This document shows, in pieces, positions 47,117-56,725 of a DNA stretch of 64,000 nt. The first letter of the stretch is position 1. Each line of letters opens with the position of its first letter. The stretch is from NCBI RefSeq assembly GCF_000740675.1, contig NZ_JPXI01000033.1:599346-663345 (forward strand). Direction: 5' to 3'. The translations under genes were made by a program, and so were the position numbers. The notes beneath the pieces are model-generated. The model searched no databases. It was not told the origin of the DNA and worked only from the letters and a program-made list of their open reading frames with translations. Origin of the DNA: Massilia sp. BSC265. GTDB taxonomy: Bacteria; Pseudomonadota; Gammaproteobacteria; Burkholderiales; Burkholderiaceae_D.

Positions 47117-49081
47117 ATGCTCTCGTTGGACCAGATCGAAGCCGTCTTCAACAGCTCGACGATCCCTACTGCCCTGTTCTCTCCCTCGGATGACCCGGTC
47201 TTTGTCGCGGTCAATGATGCCTTCCTGCAGACCAGCACGCGCACCAGGGAAGAGCTGGTGGGGACGCGGCTGTTCGCCGCCTTCGGCGCTCCCCAGGAAA
47301 GCCTCGAGGATTCCAGCGCCACCGCGCTGAAGGAATCGATCGCGCTGGCCATCCGTACCGGCAAGCCGCAGACCATGCCGGCACAGCATTATCCGATCAA
47401 GGTCAGGCAGGCCGACGGCAGCGAGGCCTACGAAGACCGCTACTGGAACGCCGTCAATGCGCCGGTATTCGACGCGGCAGGACGGCTGATCTTCGTCCTG
47501 CACTACACGCTCGATATCACCAGCCAGGTAAAAGCCCAGCAGGAGCAGCGGGCGACGAGCGAGCTCTACAGCACGCTGATTGCATCGATGGACGACGGCT
47601 TCTGCATCGTGGAAGTCCTGTACGACGAGGCCGGCAAGCCCGTCGACTACCGCTTCCTCGACATCAATCCCGCCTTCGAAGCCCAGACCGGCCTGAAGGA
47701 CGCGCGCGGCAAGACCGTGCGCGAGCTGGTGCCGGATTCGAACGATACCCACTGGGCCGAGCTGTACAGCAGCGTTGCCCTGACGGGAAGGCCGCTGCGC
47801 CTGGTCGAGGAAGGATCGCCGATCGGGCGCTGGTTCAATATCTACGCGACGCGCGTGGGCGATCCGAAGCAGGGCAAGGTCGCGGTCCTGTTCAGCGACG
47901 TCACCGAAAGCCGACGCGCGCGCGACGACCTGCGCAGCCTGGCCGCCGACCTGGCCACCGAAAACCGCCGCAAGACCGAATTCCTGGCGACCCTGGCGCA
48001 TGAACTGCGCAATCCGCTCGCGCCGATCCGTACCGGCCTGGAGCTCATCCAGCTTGCGGGAGGCAAGCTCCCGGCCAGGGTCCACGAGATGATGGACCGG
48101 CAGCTGAACCAGCTGGTGCACCTGATCGACGACCTGCTCGACATCGCCCGGATCAACAGCGGCAAGGTACAGCTGAAACGGGAGCGGATCGCCCTGCAGG
48201 ACGCCATTGCGAACGCGGTTGACACGGCCCTGCCCCTGATCGCGGCGGCCGGGCACCAGCTCGACGTTTCAACCCCTGATGTGCCGCTGGTGGTGCACGC
48301 CGACCCGATCCGGCTGGCGCAGGTGTTCAGCAACCTGCTCACCAATGCGGCCAAATATACGCCCGCCGGCGGAAACATCGGCATCACGGTGCAGCATGAC
48401 GAAGGGGGCGTGCGCGTCGCCGTGACCGACAGCGGCATCGGCATCCCCGCGGACGCCCTCACCGGCGTGTTCGACATGTTCAGCCAGGTATCGCGCAACA
48501 TGGGGCGTGCGCAGGGCGGCCTGGGGATCGGCCTGTCCCTGGTGCGCAGCCTGGTCGAGATGCACGGGGGAGCGGTGCATGCCGAAAGTCCCGGCGAGGG
48601 CAAGGGCAGCAGCTTTGTCGTGGAACTGCCGCTCGCCACCGGCGGCGCTGCCCACGCCCCCGCGTCCGCCGAGCCGTCCGCCGTCGGACAGCTTCCTAGC
48701 CGAAGCAGCTTGAAGATCCTGGTTGCGGACGACAACGTCGACGCTGCCGAGACCTTCACGGCCCTGCTGGAAATCGGCGGCCACGAGGTGGACGTCGTCC
48801 ACGACGGGCGCCAGGCGCTGGAGCAGGCGCAGTCGGGCAGCTACGACCTGGCCATCCTCGATATCGGCATGCCGGGCCTGAGCGGCTACGAGGTGGCGGC
48901 CGCATTGCGGACCATGCCCGGTTGCGTGCATACCTTCCTTGCCGCGCTGACCGGATGGGGATCCGAAGAGGACCAGGCCCGGGCCCGGGCCGCGGGCTTC
49001 GATGCGCACCTGACCAAACCGGCGGGGCTCGATGACATGAATTGCCTGCTGCAGTCCTTGCCGGACAGGAGAGCGCAATAG
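47117..49081 (+). CDS. Soluble hybrid histidine kinase with PAS domains and receiver
   Basis: A 654-residue protein without transmembrane helices. Two PAS domains (about 5-140 and 150-270; the first contains FVAVNDAFLQTS and the second the PAS-like YRFLDINPAFEAQTG) precede a HisKA domain with phospho-acceptor His295 (LAHELRNPLAPIRTG), an HATPase (NLLTNAAKYTPAGG, GGLGIGLSLVRSLVEMHGG) and a receiver (about 535-650, with VADDNVDAAET, LAILDIGMPGLSG and LTKPAG). The architecture suggests redox or small-molecule sensing with phosphotransfer to its own receiver. It is 104 bp after spoT. The next hybrid kinase lies 109 bp downstream in the same orientation. Confidence 0.9.
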   Translation: MLSLDQIEAVFNSSTIPTALFSPSDDPVFVAVNDAFLQTSTRTREELVGTRLFAAFGAPQESLEDSSATALKESIALAIRTGKPQTMPAQHYPIKVRQADGSEAYEDRYWNAVNAPVFDAAGRLIFVLHYTLDITSQVKAQQEQRATSELYSTLIASMDDGFCIVEVLYDEAGKPVDYRFLDINPAFEAQTGLKDARGKTVRELVPDSNDTHWAELYSSVALTGRPLRLVEEGSPIGRWFNIYATRVGDPKQGKVAVLFSDVTESRRARDDLRSLAADLATENRRKTEFLATLAHELRNPLAPIRTGLELIQLAGGKLPARVHEMMDRQLNQLVHLIDDLLDIARINSGKVQLKRERIALQDAIANAVDTALPLIAAAGHQLDVSTPDVPLVVHADPIRLAQVFSNLLTNAAKYTPAGGNIGITVQHDEGGVRVAVTDSGIGIPADALTGVFDMFSQVSRNMGRAQGGLGIGLSLVRSLVEMHGGAVHAESPGEGKGSSFVVELPLATGGAAHAPASAEPSAVGQLPSRSSLKILVADDNVDAAETFTALLEIGGHEVDVVHDGRQALEQAQSGSYDLAILDIGMPGLSGYEVAAALRTMPGCVHTFLAALTGWGSEEDQARARAAGFDAHLTKPAGLDDMNCLLQSLPDRRAQ

Positions 49082-49190
49082 CGCCGCTTGCCTGTTAGAA
49101 TCGCCTGATCGACACGCGCGCCCGCGATATGGGCGGGTCTAGAGCGTCTGCGCAGTCGTAGCGCGAGCCTATGAAACAAACAAGAACACG

Positions 49191-51425
49191 ATGAAGACGC
49201 GTACCTACCTTGCCGCGATCGTCCTGACCGTCCTCGTACCGCTGCTGGCGCTGTCCGCCTGGGGCCTGCACCTCCTGCTGGAGGAGGAGAAGGAATCGCG
49301 GCTGCTGACGGTCGAAGCGCGCGCAAGGTCGATCGCGCTGTCGATCGACAAGGAACTGGTCCGCGCCGAGGGCGCGCTGCGCGTGATCGGCCAGACCGAC
49401 CTGATGTCCAGGGAAGATTTCCCGTCCCTGTACAAGCTCATGGGCAAGACGATCACCTCGCCGGATTCCTGGGCGGTGCTGTATGACGCCGATGGACGCA
49501 TGCTGATGCATACGCACCATCCCTACGGCACCAGCTTTGACGAAGGCCCGAACACCTGGGTGCCGCAGGCGATTGCACTGGGCAAGCCGAGCGTGTCGAA
49601 CCTGCGCGAAGGGCGCGCCGGCAAGTGGAAGGTCGTGTCGGTCAACCTGCCCGTGAAAAGCGCCGGCGGCCGCCAGTTCCTGATGTCGCATACCTTCCAC
49701 GTCAGCCACCTCACCGCCCTGCTGCATCGCGCGGAACTGCCGCCGACCTGGGTGGTAGGCGTGTTCGGCGATGACGGCATCTCGATCGCCCGCAACCTGC
49801 GCGAAAAGGAGTTCGTCGGCAAGCCCGTCAAGCCCGAACTGTACGAAGCCTCGCGCAAGCGCACCAGCGGCCGGATCAAGAACATGACGCGCGACGGATT
49901 CATGGCCTACAACACGTTCACGCACACGACACGCGCGGACTGGACCGTCGCCGTCGCCGCCCCGGAAGAAGACATCAACCGGCCGGCACGCACGGCCACC
50001 TTCATCGCCGCTTGCGTGCTGCTGTTCGCCCTGGGCAGTGCCCTGCTCGGCATCGCCCTGTTCGCCCGGCGGCTCACCAGTTCCTTCGACCTTGCCCTGA
50101 ACGCCGCAAAGTCCCTGGAAAACGGGAAGATTCCCGTGTTCCAGCCTTCACGCGTGGTCGAAGCCGACGTGCTGCAGCGTGCCCTGCATGAGGCGGGCGT
50201 CAAGCTCGAGGCAGAAAACCAGGCCAGGCAGCGGCTCGAGCGGGAGCGTGAACAGCTCCTGCGCAGCGAACGCGAGGCAAGGCGCGCCGCGGAAAACCAG
50301 AACAGCGCCAAGGACGAATTCCTCGCCATGCTGGCCCACGAACTGCGCAACCCGCTGGCGCCCATCGTCGCGGCCGCGCATATGCTGAGGCTCCCGGGCC
50401 GGGACGAAGCGAGCGTGCAGCGCACCGGCGACATCATCATCCGCCAGGCCGACCACCTGAAATCCCTCATCCACGACCTGCTGGACGTCTCGCGCGTGAC
50501 CCGGGGCCTGGTGTCGATCGACCAGCATCCGGTGAACATCGGCGCGGTCGTCACAAGCGCCGTCGAACAGGCGCAGCCGCTGCTCGACTCGCGCAGGCAC
50601 GAGCTCGTGGTGGACATGCGTTCTCCGGAAGCGGTCGTACTTGGCGACAAGAAGCGTCTGGTCCAGGTCGTCGTCAACCTGTTGAACAATGCCGCGAAAT
50701 ACACGCCGCCGGGCGGCAAGGTCAGCTTGTCGGCCGAGACGCGCGAGGGGCAGCTGGTGCTGGCCGTGTCCGACAACGGCCTCGGCATCGAGCCTGAACT
50801 GCTGCCCCAGGTATTCGACCTGTTCAGGCAGGCACGGCGCACGGCCGACCGCTCGCAGGGCGGCCTGGGCCTGGGGCTGGCACTGGTGCGCAGCATCATG
50901 ACGCTGCATGGAGGACAGGTGAGCGGGCATAGCGAAGGCATCGGCAAGGGCGCATGCTTCACCCTCACCCTCCCCCTGCATGCCGGAGAGGCGCAAGCCC
51001 GCGTGCCGCTCGACGCCGCCCGGGGCCAGGCGGAACGGGTTCCGTTGATGATCGTCGACGACAATGTCGATGCGGCGCGCACGCTCGCCAATCTGCTGGA
51101 AGCCAAGGGACACAAGGTCGTGGTGATGGCGAACGCCCACAGCGCCCTGGATGAAAGCAGCCGCAAACCGCTGCCGCTCTACATCCTGGACATCGGCCTG
51201 CCGGATATCGACGGATACGAACTGGCCCGCCGTCTGCGCGCCTTGCCCGGGACCGCCGGTGCGGTGCTGGTCGCGCTGACCGGGTACGGCCAGATGCACG
51301 ACCAGGAGATGGCCTTCGCGGCAGGCTTCGACCATCACTTCGTGAAACCGATCGATATTGCCGCGCTCGACCGTATCCTGGCGGAGATCGCGCAGGCACG
51401 CGCAGGACAGGCCATCTGCGACTGA
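49191..51425 (+). CDS. Membrane hybrid histidine kinase with periplasmic Cache-like sensor
   Basis: A 744-residue kinase. TM1 (about 7-30) and TM2 (about 265-290) flank a periplasmic sensor domain of Cache type (PDSWAVLYDADGRMLMHTHHP; EEDINRPARTATF at its end). A coiled coil (about 330-370) leads into HisKA with His383 (LAHELRNPLAPIVAA), an HATPase (NLLNNAAKYTPPGG, GGLGLGLALVRSIM) and a receiver (about 620-735, with IVDDNVDAARTL, ILDIGLPDIDGYE and FVKPID). The catalytic and receiver parts closely resemble the preceding kinase, so the two may be paralogues with different sensors. It is followed by a REPIN-like repeat. Confidence 0.9.
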   Translation: MKTRTYLAAIVLTVLVPLLALSAWGLHLLLEEEKESRLLTVEARARSIALSIDKELVRAEGALRVIGQTDLMSREDFPSLYKLMGKTITSPDSWAVLYDADGRMLMHTHHPYGTSFDEGPNTWVPQAIALGKPSVSNLREGRAGKWKVVSVNLPVKSAGGRQFLMSHTFHVSHLTALLHRAELPPTWVVGVFGDDGISIARNLREKEFVGKPVKPELYEASRKRTSGRIKNMTRDGFMAYNTFTHTTRADWTVAVAAPEEDINRPARTATFIAACVLLFALGSALLGIALFARRLTSSFDLALNAAKSLENGKIPVFQPSRVVEADVLQRALHEAGVKLEAENQARQRLEREREQLLRSEREARRAAENQNSAKDEFLAMLAHELRNPLAPIVAAAHMLRLPGRDEASVQRTGDIIIRQADHLKSLIHDLLDVSRVTRGLVSIDQHPVNIGAVVTSAVEQAQPLLDSRRHELVVDMRSPEAVVLGDKKRLVQVVVNLLNNAAKYTPPGGKVSLSAETREGQLVLAVSDNGLGIEPELLPQVFDLFRQARRTADRSQGGLGLGLALVRSIMTLHGGQVSGHSEGIGKGACFTLTLPLHAGEAQARVPLDAARGQAERVPLMIVDDNVDAARTLANLLEAKGHKVVVMANAHSALDESSRKPLPLYILDIGLPDIDGYELARRLRALPGTAGAVLVALTGYGQMHDQEMAFAAGFDHHFVKPIDIAALDRILAEIAQARAGQAICD

Positions 51426-51466
51426 AAGCGCCGCAGCCGGGTAATGCCTGTCAGTTAGGAAGAATT

Positions 51467-51600
51467 GTAGGGTGGGCGGGGTAATGCCGGGCAATGCCCG
51501 GAATGACAAACGCCCACGCGGTGATAGTTGAGATACGAAACATCGCACGGGCTGCAGTACTGTGATTTGACCGCGTGGGCGGGAGACCCGCCCACCCTAC
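51467..51600. repeat. REPIN-like palindromic repeat, copy 8, with nested palindrome
   Basis: A 134 bp copy between convergent genes. The left arm contains an inserted palindrome, GTAATGCCGGGC-AAT-GCCCGGAAT, where a simple hairpin tip is expected. The spacer (GTGATAGTTGAGATACG, then CTGTGATTTGAC) matches the copies at 22921 and 23083, showing conservation of the whole element. Confidence 0.82.
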
Positions 51601-51630
51601 GGAAGAGCGGCGCCTCTCATCGGGCTGGCC

Positions 51631-52197
51631 TCAGTGGCGGCGGCGGACGCCCGACGTGGCGGGAACGAGTTCGGTAAAGCTGAGCGTTTCCCCGGACAGG
51701 AGCGCCGCCTCGTCGTGGCGGTAGCCGCACAGCGCCGTCGCCAGCATGAGCGGCACTTCGAACAGGCAGTCCACCGACGCATCGGCGCCGCCCTGTTCGT
51801 CCTGGGTCGCCTTCATTTCGGCGTGGATGGTGGCGAGCAGCGGGGGCGGCGTGCCGTCCACCGCGAGGTGATACAGGCCCTCTTCCGCCAGGTGGACGAC
51901 ATCCCAGACCTTGGCGCCATTCTTGTACAGGAAGGCAGCGCTGGCCATGACGTGTTCTTCCACCTGGCAGCCCAGTGCCTCGCAGCCAGCCGACAGCTGC
52001 GCCATGCTGGGGGCCTGGGTGGCCGGGTGCGCCATGTCGTTGAAGAACACCAGGTAGGCTCCCCCGGGCAGCGCAGCCCCGGACACGGGGCTTTCGTTCG
52101 CTTCGTCGGGCTCGCCCGTGTCGGCCAGCGACAGCTGGGCGAGTATGTCGTCTTTTGACTTGCCGCGTACCAGAATCCAGGCGATGGAATACCCCAT
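51631..52197 (-). CDS. Hypothetical protein
   Basis: A 188-residue cytoplasmic protein of unknown function, starting MGYSIAWILVRGKSKDDIL. An AAGGAC ribosome site precedes the ATG at 52197. It lacks a signal peptide and membrane segments, is acidic, and has the segments VFFNDMAHP and CLFEVPLMLATALCGYRHDE. I see no family motif. It is co-directional with the chemoreceptor gene upstream, separated by 105 bp, and convergent with the hybrid kinase. Confidence 0.65.
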   Translation of the reverse strand: MGYSIAWILVRGKSKDDILAQLSLADTGEPDEANESPVSGAALPGGAYLVFFNDMAHPATQAPSMAQLSAGCEALGCQVEEHVMASAAFLYKNGAKVWDVVHLAEEGLYHLAVDGTPPPLLATIHAEMKATQDEQGGADASVDCLFEVPLMLATALCGYRHDEAALLSGETLSFTELVPATSGVRRRH

Positions 52198-52302
52198 GTG
52201 CTGCGTCCTTTCGAAACCTTTGTCGAGTTGGCGCCAGTGTGGAGCAATCCACATCGCTTGGCAAATGCCGGCGCGGGAATCGTGGCGCAGCAAGTCAGGA
52301 GT

Positions 52303-53901
52303 CTAGGCAGCGAGGGCAAGCTGCCCGCGCGCCGCGGGCAGCGGGCGCGCCTCATGCCCGTCCCGCTCCAGCCGGAAGGTCCCCACCACCTGCGACAGCT
52401 CGGCCGCCTGCTCCTGCATGGCGATTGCCGCAGCCGCCGCTTCCTCGACCAGCGCCGCGTTCTGCTGGGTGACGCGGTCCATCTCGACGATGGCGCCGTT
52501 CACCTGCTCGATGCCGGCGCGCTGCTCTTCGCTGGCGTTGGCGATCTCGTTCATGATGACGGTCACCTGCCCGATGCTGCGAACGATCTCGTTCATGGTC
52601 ACGCCGGTGCGGTCGACCTGGCTGCTGCCTTCCGCTACCTTGGCCACGGAATCATCGATCAAGGCCTTGATTTCCTTGGCGGCGGTGGCCGAACGGTGGG
52701 CCAGGTTGCGCACCTCGGTCGCGACGACCGCGAAACCGCGGCCCTGTTCGCCGGCGCGCGCCGCTTCCACCGCCGCGTTCAGCGCGAGGATGTTGGTCTG
52801 GAAGGCAATGCCGTCGATGACGCCGATGATGTCGGCAATCTTGCGCGAGGCTTCGTTGATGGCGCCCATGGTCGAGACCACTTCGGCCACCATCTCGCCG
52901 CCCTGGCCGGCGATCATCGCGGCCTCGCCCGCCAGGCGGTTGGCCTGGCGCGCATTGTCCGCGTTCTGCTTCACGGTCGAGGTCAGTTCTTCCATCGAGG
53001 CCGCGGTTTCTTCGAGGGCGCTGGCCTGCTGCTCGGTACGTGCGGACAGGTCCTGGTTGCCGGCTGCGATCTCGCTCGAGGCCACGGCGATGGTGCCGGT
53101 GCCGGCACGCACGCGGCCGACGATCCCGGCCAGGCTGTCGTTCATGGCGCCCAGCGCCCGCATCAGCTGGCCAGTTTCGTCGCGGCTGCTCGACGTGATA
53201 CGGCTGGCCAGGTCGCCGGCAGCCACCTTTTCCGCCACGGCCACCGCTTCGCGGATCGGCACGGTGATCGAACGGGTGATCAGCCAGGCGCAGGCGATCC
53301 CGAGGACGATGGCGGCGATGCCCAGCGCGACCAGCAGCACGCGCGTGCCCACATAGGAATCGAGGATGGAGCTGGCGACCTCGTCGGCCGCGGTGATCTG
53401 CATATGTGCCAGCTTGGCGACGGCTTGCTGGAAGCTCGCGGTGTGCGGCACCATCTGCTCGCGGTAGATCGTGGTCGCCAGTTCGTGCTCGCCCGCCAGC
53501 TTCGCCTTGAACAGCGCGTCGCGCGCCGCCAGGTAGCCGATGCGCTCCTGCTTGACGACCTTGAACTGTTCCTTCACCGCTTCGTTGCGCAGCGAGCTTT
53601 CGATCGCGTTCTGCAGCTCGGTGGAGCGGGCCGAGACGGCCTTCATGCGCTGCGCCATGTCGGCGTACACCGCCGGGTCGTTCGACACGAATACGGTTTC
53701 GATCCGTGCACTGTTCAGTTCGATGAGCTTGCCCCACTCCGCCAGGTTACGCTGGTTCTTGATGCTGGTATTCACCAAGTGGTGGGTCAGGTCGCCGGCC
53801 GACTGCATGCGCGCCAGGGCGGTCAGCGTCACGACGAGCAACAGGGACAGGACGACGGCGAAGCCGATGCCCAGCCGGGCACCGATCTTGAGGTTTTTCA
53901 C
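52303..53901 (-). CDS. Methyl-accepting chemotaxis protein
   Basis: A 532-residue chemoreceptor. TM1 (about 8-30) and TM2 (about 188-210) flank a periplasmic four-helix-bundle sensor. A HAMP domain (about 210-265, with [20 protein letters not shown]) leads to the signalling coiled coil. The hairpin tip is the canonical block beginning [20 protein letters not shown] and continuing through [16 protein letters not shown]. The start is a GTG at 53901 ([11 protein letters not shown]) preceded by AAGGAA; a longer ATG start exists but lacks family support. No C-terminal CheR pentapeptide is present. It fits a motile cell with the flagellar genes at the right of the window. Confidence 0.93.
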   Translation of the reverse strand: MKNLKIGARLGIGFAVVLSLLLVVTLTALARMQSAGDLTHHLVNTSIKNQRNLAEWGKLIELNSARIETVFVSNDPAVYADMAQRMKAVSARSTELQNAIESSLRNEAVKEQFKVVKQERIGYLAARDALFKAKLAGEHELATTIYREQMVPHTASFQQAVAKLAHMQITAADEVASSILDSYVGTRVLLVALGIAAIVLGIACAWLITRSITVPIREAVAVAEKVAAGDLASRITSSSRDETGQLMRALGAMNDSLAGIVGRVRAGTGTIAVASSEIAAGNQDLSARTEQQASALEETAASMEELTSTVKQNADNARQANRLAGEAAMIAGQGGEMVAEVVSTMGAINEASRKIADIIGVIDGIAFQTNILALNAAVEAARAGEQGRGFAVVATEVRNLAHRSATAAKEIKALIDDSVAKVAEGSSQVDRTGVTMNEIVRSIGQVTVIMNEIANASEEQRAGIEQVNGAIVEMDRVTQQNAALVEEAAAAAIAMQEQAAELSQVVGTFRLERDGHEARPLPAARGQLALAA

Positions 53902-54196
53902 TGCTGGGTTCCTTCTGGATGGTAACGGCGCGCGGCGCCGGCGACGTATGAATATGCATGGGCAGACGAGATGCCTCGTGCGCAAGCCACACTATGGACG
54001 ATTGGACTGACTATCACTGCGGAGGATAACATTGCTGCGCGGGAAATCAAGATGCATCGAGGCAATTACGCAACGCAGGGAAATTACGTATTTCCAAACC
54101 AGTTTGCCGACTGTTGTCCCAGCGTTTTCAGTTTGCAAACAGGAAGCACCTGATGCTACTGTTGACCTCTTCACCACACGGCAGATCGGAGATCAC

Positions 54197-54583
54197 ATGA
54201 AGCGGGTTACAGGCATCGGCGGCATCTTCTTCCACGCGCAAGACCCGGTGGCGCTGCGCGCCTGGTACGGGCGGCATCTCGGCGTCGACGTGCTGGACTG
54301 GGGCGGCGCCGCTTTCACCTGGGACGAGGAGGCGCGCAAGCCGGACGGCGGCGTCACCATCTGGTCGATCGGCCAGGCGGACAATGGACACTTCGCTCCG
54401 GGCAGGGCGAACTTCATGATCAACTACCGGGTCGCCGACCTGGACGCCTTGCTGCAGGCCCTGCGCGAGGAAGGCTGCCAGGTGCTGGACAAGACCGACG
54501 ATTCCGAATTCGGAAAGTTCGGCTGGGTTGTCGACCCGGAAGGCAACAAGGTCGAACTCTGGGAGCCGCCCGCGGGAGAGTAA
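54197..54583 (+). CDS. VOC-family (glyoxalase/bleomycin-resistance fold) protein
   Basis: A 128-residue single-domain VOC protein. Landmarks are the N-terminal FFHAQDPVALRAWYGRHLG (metal His and substrate face) and the C-terminal VVDPEGNKVELWEPP (metal Glu). It could be a dioxygenase, isomerase or resistance protein; the substrate is unknown. The ATG at 54197 is preferred because it opens directly into the fold. Upstream, a GGAAAT-N5-ATTTCC dyad at 54079-54095 may be an operator. Confidence 0.85.
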   Translation: MKRVTGIGGIFFHAQDPVALRAWYGRHLGVDVLDWGGAAFTWDEEARKPDGGVTIWSIGQADNGHFAPGRANFMINYRVADLDALLQALREEGCQVLDKTDDSEFGKFGWVVDPEGNKVELWEPPAGE

Positions 54584-54653
54584 GCGGCCGCTCGTGGCCG
54601 ACGATGTCGGAATCGTTCAAGACGCGGGTTCTGCCTGCGCCTATCCTCGTGCC

Positions 54654-54809
54654 ATGGACATCCGACATCCTGCCACGGCGCCCCGCCCGCTCCTTTCCAC
54701 GCCTGCGCTGCTGGCGCTGCACGGCTGCTCCGGCCTCATCCTGGCCGGCATGGCGGGCATCATCGGTGAACTGACCATCCCCGCGGCCTACCTCCGCACC
54801 TACGGCTGA
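54654..54809 (+). CDS. Possible small membrane protein (51 aa)
   Basis: A short frame, MDIRHPATAPRPLL, with a hydrophobic stretch at about residues 18-38 (LLALHGCSGLILAGMAGIIG). It lies 70 bp after the VOC gene and is convergent with the YCII-type gene. It has no recognised family. It may be a real micro-protein or a chance frame. Confidence 0.3.
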   Translation: MDIRHPATAPRPLLSTPALLALHGCSGLILAGMAGIIGELTIPAAYLRTYG

Positions 54810-54815
54810 GCTCCC

Positions 54816-55241
54816 TCACCCGGCCAGGGCGGCGCGCTGGCGTTCTTCCTGCTCGCGCAGTTCCGGGGTCATCGCCTCGCCGAAGTCTTCCATGTCGAAG
54901 ATCTGGCGGATCTCGATCTCGGCTTCGCCGCCCGCCATCGGCATCGGCACGCGCTTGACCCATTCGATCGCCTCTTCCTTCGACTTCAGCTTCCAGATCC
55001 AGAAACCGGCCAGCAATTCCTTGGTTTCGGCAAAGGGGCCGTCGACCACGCGCACCAGGCCGTCCTTGCCGAAGTGCACGCGTGCCCCGCGCGAGGACGG
55101 ATGCAGGCCTTCGCCCGACACCATCACGCCGGCCTTGATCAGCTCGTCGTTGAAATTCCCCATCTCCGTGAGCAGTTTTTCATCGGGCATCTCGCCCGCT
55201 TCGCTGTGCTTGTCCGCCTTCAGCAAGATCATGAATCGCAT
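54816..55241 (-). CDS. YCII-related (DGPF-domain) protein
   Basis: A 141-residue protein of the YciI-like dimeric alpha/beta-barrel group. It starts MRFMILLKADKHSEAG and contains the hallmark VVDGPFAETKELLAGF, followed by a segment ending IEIRQIFDMEDFGEA. These proteins often accompany ECF sigma factors, but none is adjacent here. The ATG at 55241 gives the usual N-terminus. The function is unknown. Confidence 0.85.
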   Translation of the reverse strand: MRFMILLKADKHSEAGEMPDEKLLTEMGNFNDELIKAGVMVSGEGLHPSSRGARVHFGKDGLVRVVDGPFAETKELLAGFWIWKLKSKEEAIEWVKRVPMPMAGGEAEIEIRQIFDMEDFGEAMTPELREQEERQRAALAG

Positions 55242-55352
55242 CGCATCCTCCGTTTTGTGTGGTTCGAATAGGGCGGCGCGTCGATCACATCGCCGCCATT
55301 TGACACTACGACGATCGGAGTGGCGGGAAATCGACATCCCCGCCAATATTTT

Positions 55353-55949
55353 TTATTTTTTTTCCGGCGGTGCCAGCGCCAGGATGGCGTCGAAGGCCGC
55401 GCAGGCCCCGGCGCAGGCCTCGGCGATCTGCGCCGGACCGGTGACGCGCGCGCGCAGCGCCAGCATGAAGGCGCGCCAGCGCGGGCCCGGGCCGCCCGCT
55501 TCGCCACGCAGGTAGCGCAAGGGATGCGGCGCCAGCGGCCCAACCAGCTTGCCGTACAGGACGGCGCCGCCCAGCTGCGAGCCTTCGATCACGTAGGCGA
55601 CGCCCCAGCGGTAGGCGGCGCTGGCGCCTTCCGGCCAGTCGGCCGCGGGACGCAGGGGCTGGACTTCGGGCATGCCCGGCTCGGCGAGGTCGGCCTGGAT
55701 CAGGCCCAGGCGCCCGGTCGCCGGCAGCGTGGGCTCGGCATGGGGGCCGTCGGCAAAGCCGCCCAGCCAGCGCTCGAGCGGCGCCAGCCAGTCGCGCACC
55801 ATCGCCAGGTGCGCGGCGTAGTCGTCAAGGGAAGGGAATGGGGCGGACAGCGGCAAGCCGCTGTCGAGCCGCTCGTGCCGCGAAGCAGTGGCAGTCCGCA
55901 ACGCGGCCAGTACGTCGGTGTCGCGCGCGGTGTCGTTGGAACGGTTCAT
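55353..55949 (-). CDS. Biliverdin-producing heme oxygenase (BphO type)
   Basis: A 198-residue heme oxygenase-like protein. The proximal His lies in TASRHERLDSG near the N-terminus. The distal-helix glycines are in YVIEGSQLGGAVLYGKL. Members of this group cleave heme to biliverdin, usually for a bacteriophytochrome. No phytochrome is encoded in the window, so the partner may be elsewhere, or the enzyme may serve iron release. It is 111 bp upstream of the YCII gene on the same strand. Confidence 0.82.
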   Translation of the reverse strand: MNRSNDTARDTDVLAALRTATASRHERLDSGLPLSAPFPSLDDYAAHLAMVRDWLAPLERWLGGFADGPHAEPTLPATGRLGLIQADLAEPGMPEVQPLRPAADWPEGASAAYRWGVAYVIEGSQLGGAVLYGKLVGPLAPHPLRYLRGEAGGPGPRWRAFMLALRARVTGPAQIAEACAGACAAFDAILALAPPEKK

Positions 55950-56106
55950 GGTGCTTGGTAAGCGGCGAATCGTCCATCTTACCAGCCCACAGCGCCTGGC
56001 AGAACCCCCATTGCTGCGTTGCATTCGTCTCGCCGTACTATCGGACTGTCTTCGCCGCTGCGCCGGGTGGCCGCATCCCTTGCCCTGGAGGTCCTGCCGG
56101 ACGCTG

Positions 56107-56676
56107 TCAGTCCGTCACCGGCTCCGGATAGTCGACGGAAAGAATCTCCAGCTCGTCCGTACCAAGCGGCGTCTGCAGCGTGATGACATCGCCTTCGCGT
56201 GCCTTGGTCAGCGCGCGCGCCACCGGCGAGACCCAGCTGATCTTGCCGCGCAGCGGATCGAGCTCGTCGATGCCGACGATGGTCACGGTGTGCTCCTCGC
56301 CCGCCTTGTTCAGGTAGGTGACGGTGGCGCCGAAGAAGACCTGGTCGTTGCCGTAATGCACGCTCGGGTCGACCACGAAGGCCGAGTCCATCCGCTTGGT
56401 CAGGAAGCGGATGCGGCGGTCGATCTCGCGCAGGCGCCGCTTGCCGTAGATATAGTCACCGTTTTCCGAGCGGTCGCCGTTCGAGGCGGCCCAGTGGACC
56501 ACCTTCACCACCTCGGGCCGCTCGACATCGATCAGCTGCAGCAGCTCGTCCTTGATGGCCCTATAGCCGGCAGGAGTGATGTAGTTCTTGGCCCCGGCGG
56601 GAATCGCCTGGGCCAGTGCCAACGCTTCCGCGTCGTCGTCGTCATTATCCGACTCTTTTACGAATGCCTTATTCAT
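56107..56676 (-). CDS. greB: Transcription elongation factor GreB
   Basis: Rescues backtracked RNA polymerase by stimulating transcript cleavage. The 189 residues have an acidic N-terminal extension (ESDNDDDDAEAL), then the coiled-coil domain with the GreB-type DRSENGDYIYGKRRLREID. The C-terminal FKBP-like domain carries GIDELDPLRGKISWVSPVARAL. The ATG at 56676 fits family length; the frame remains open upstream without similarity. It is divergent from the PAS kinase gene. Confidence 0.95.
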   Translation of the reverse strand: MNKAFVKESDNDDDDAEALALAQAIPAGAKNYITPAGYRAIKDELLQLIDVERPEVVKVVHWAASNGDRSENGDYIYGKRRLREIDRRIRFLTKRMDSAFVVDPSVHYGNDQVFFGATVTYLNKAGEEHTVTIVGIDELDPLRGKISWVSPVARALTKAREGDVITLQTPLGTDELEILSVDYPEPVTD

Positions 56677-56725
56677 CAGCTTATTGTAACGGCAGCCGCA
56701 CCCGGATCGCATTGCTTGCCGTATC

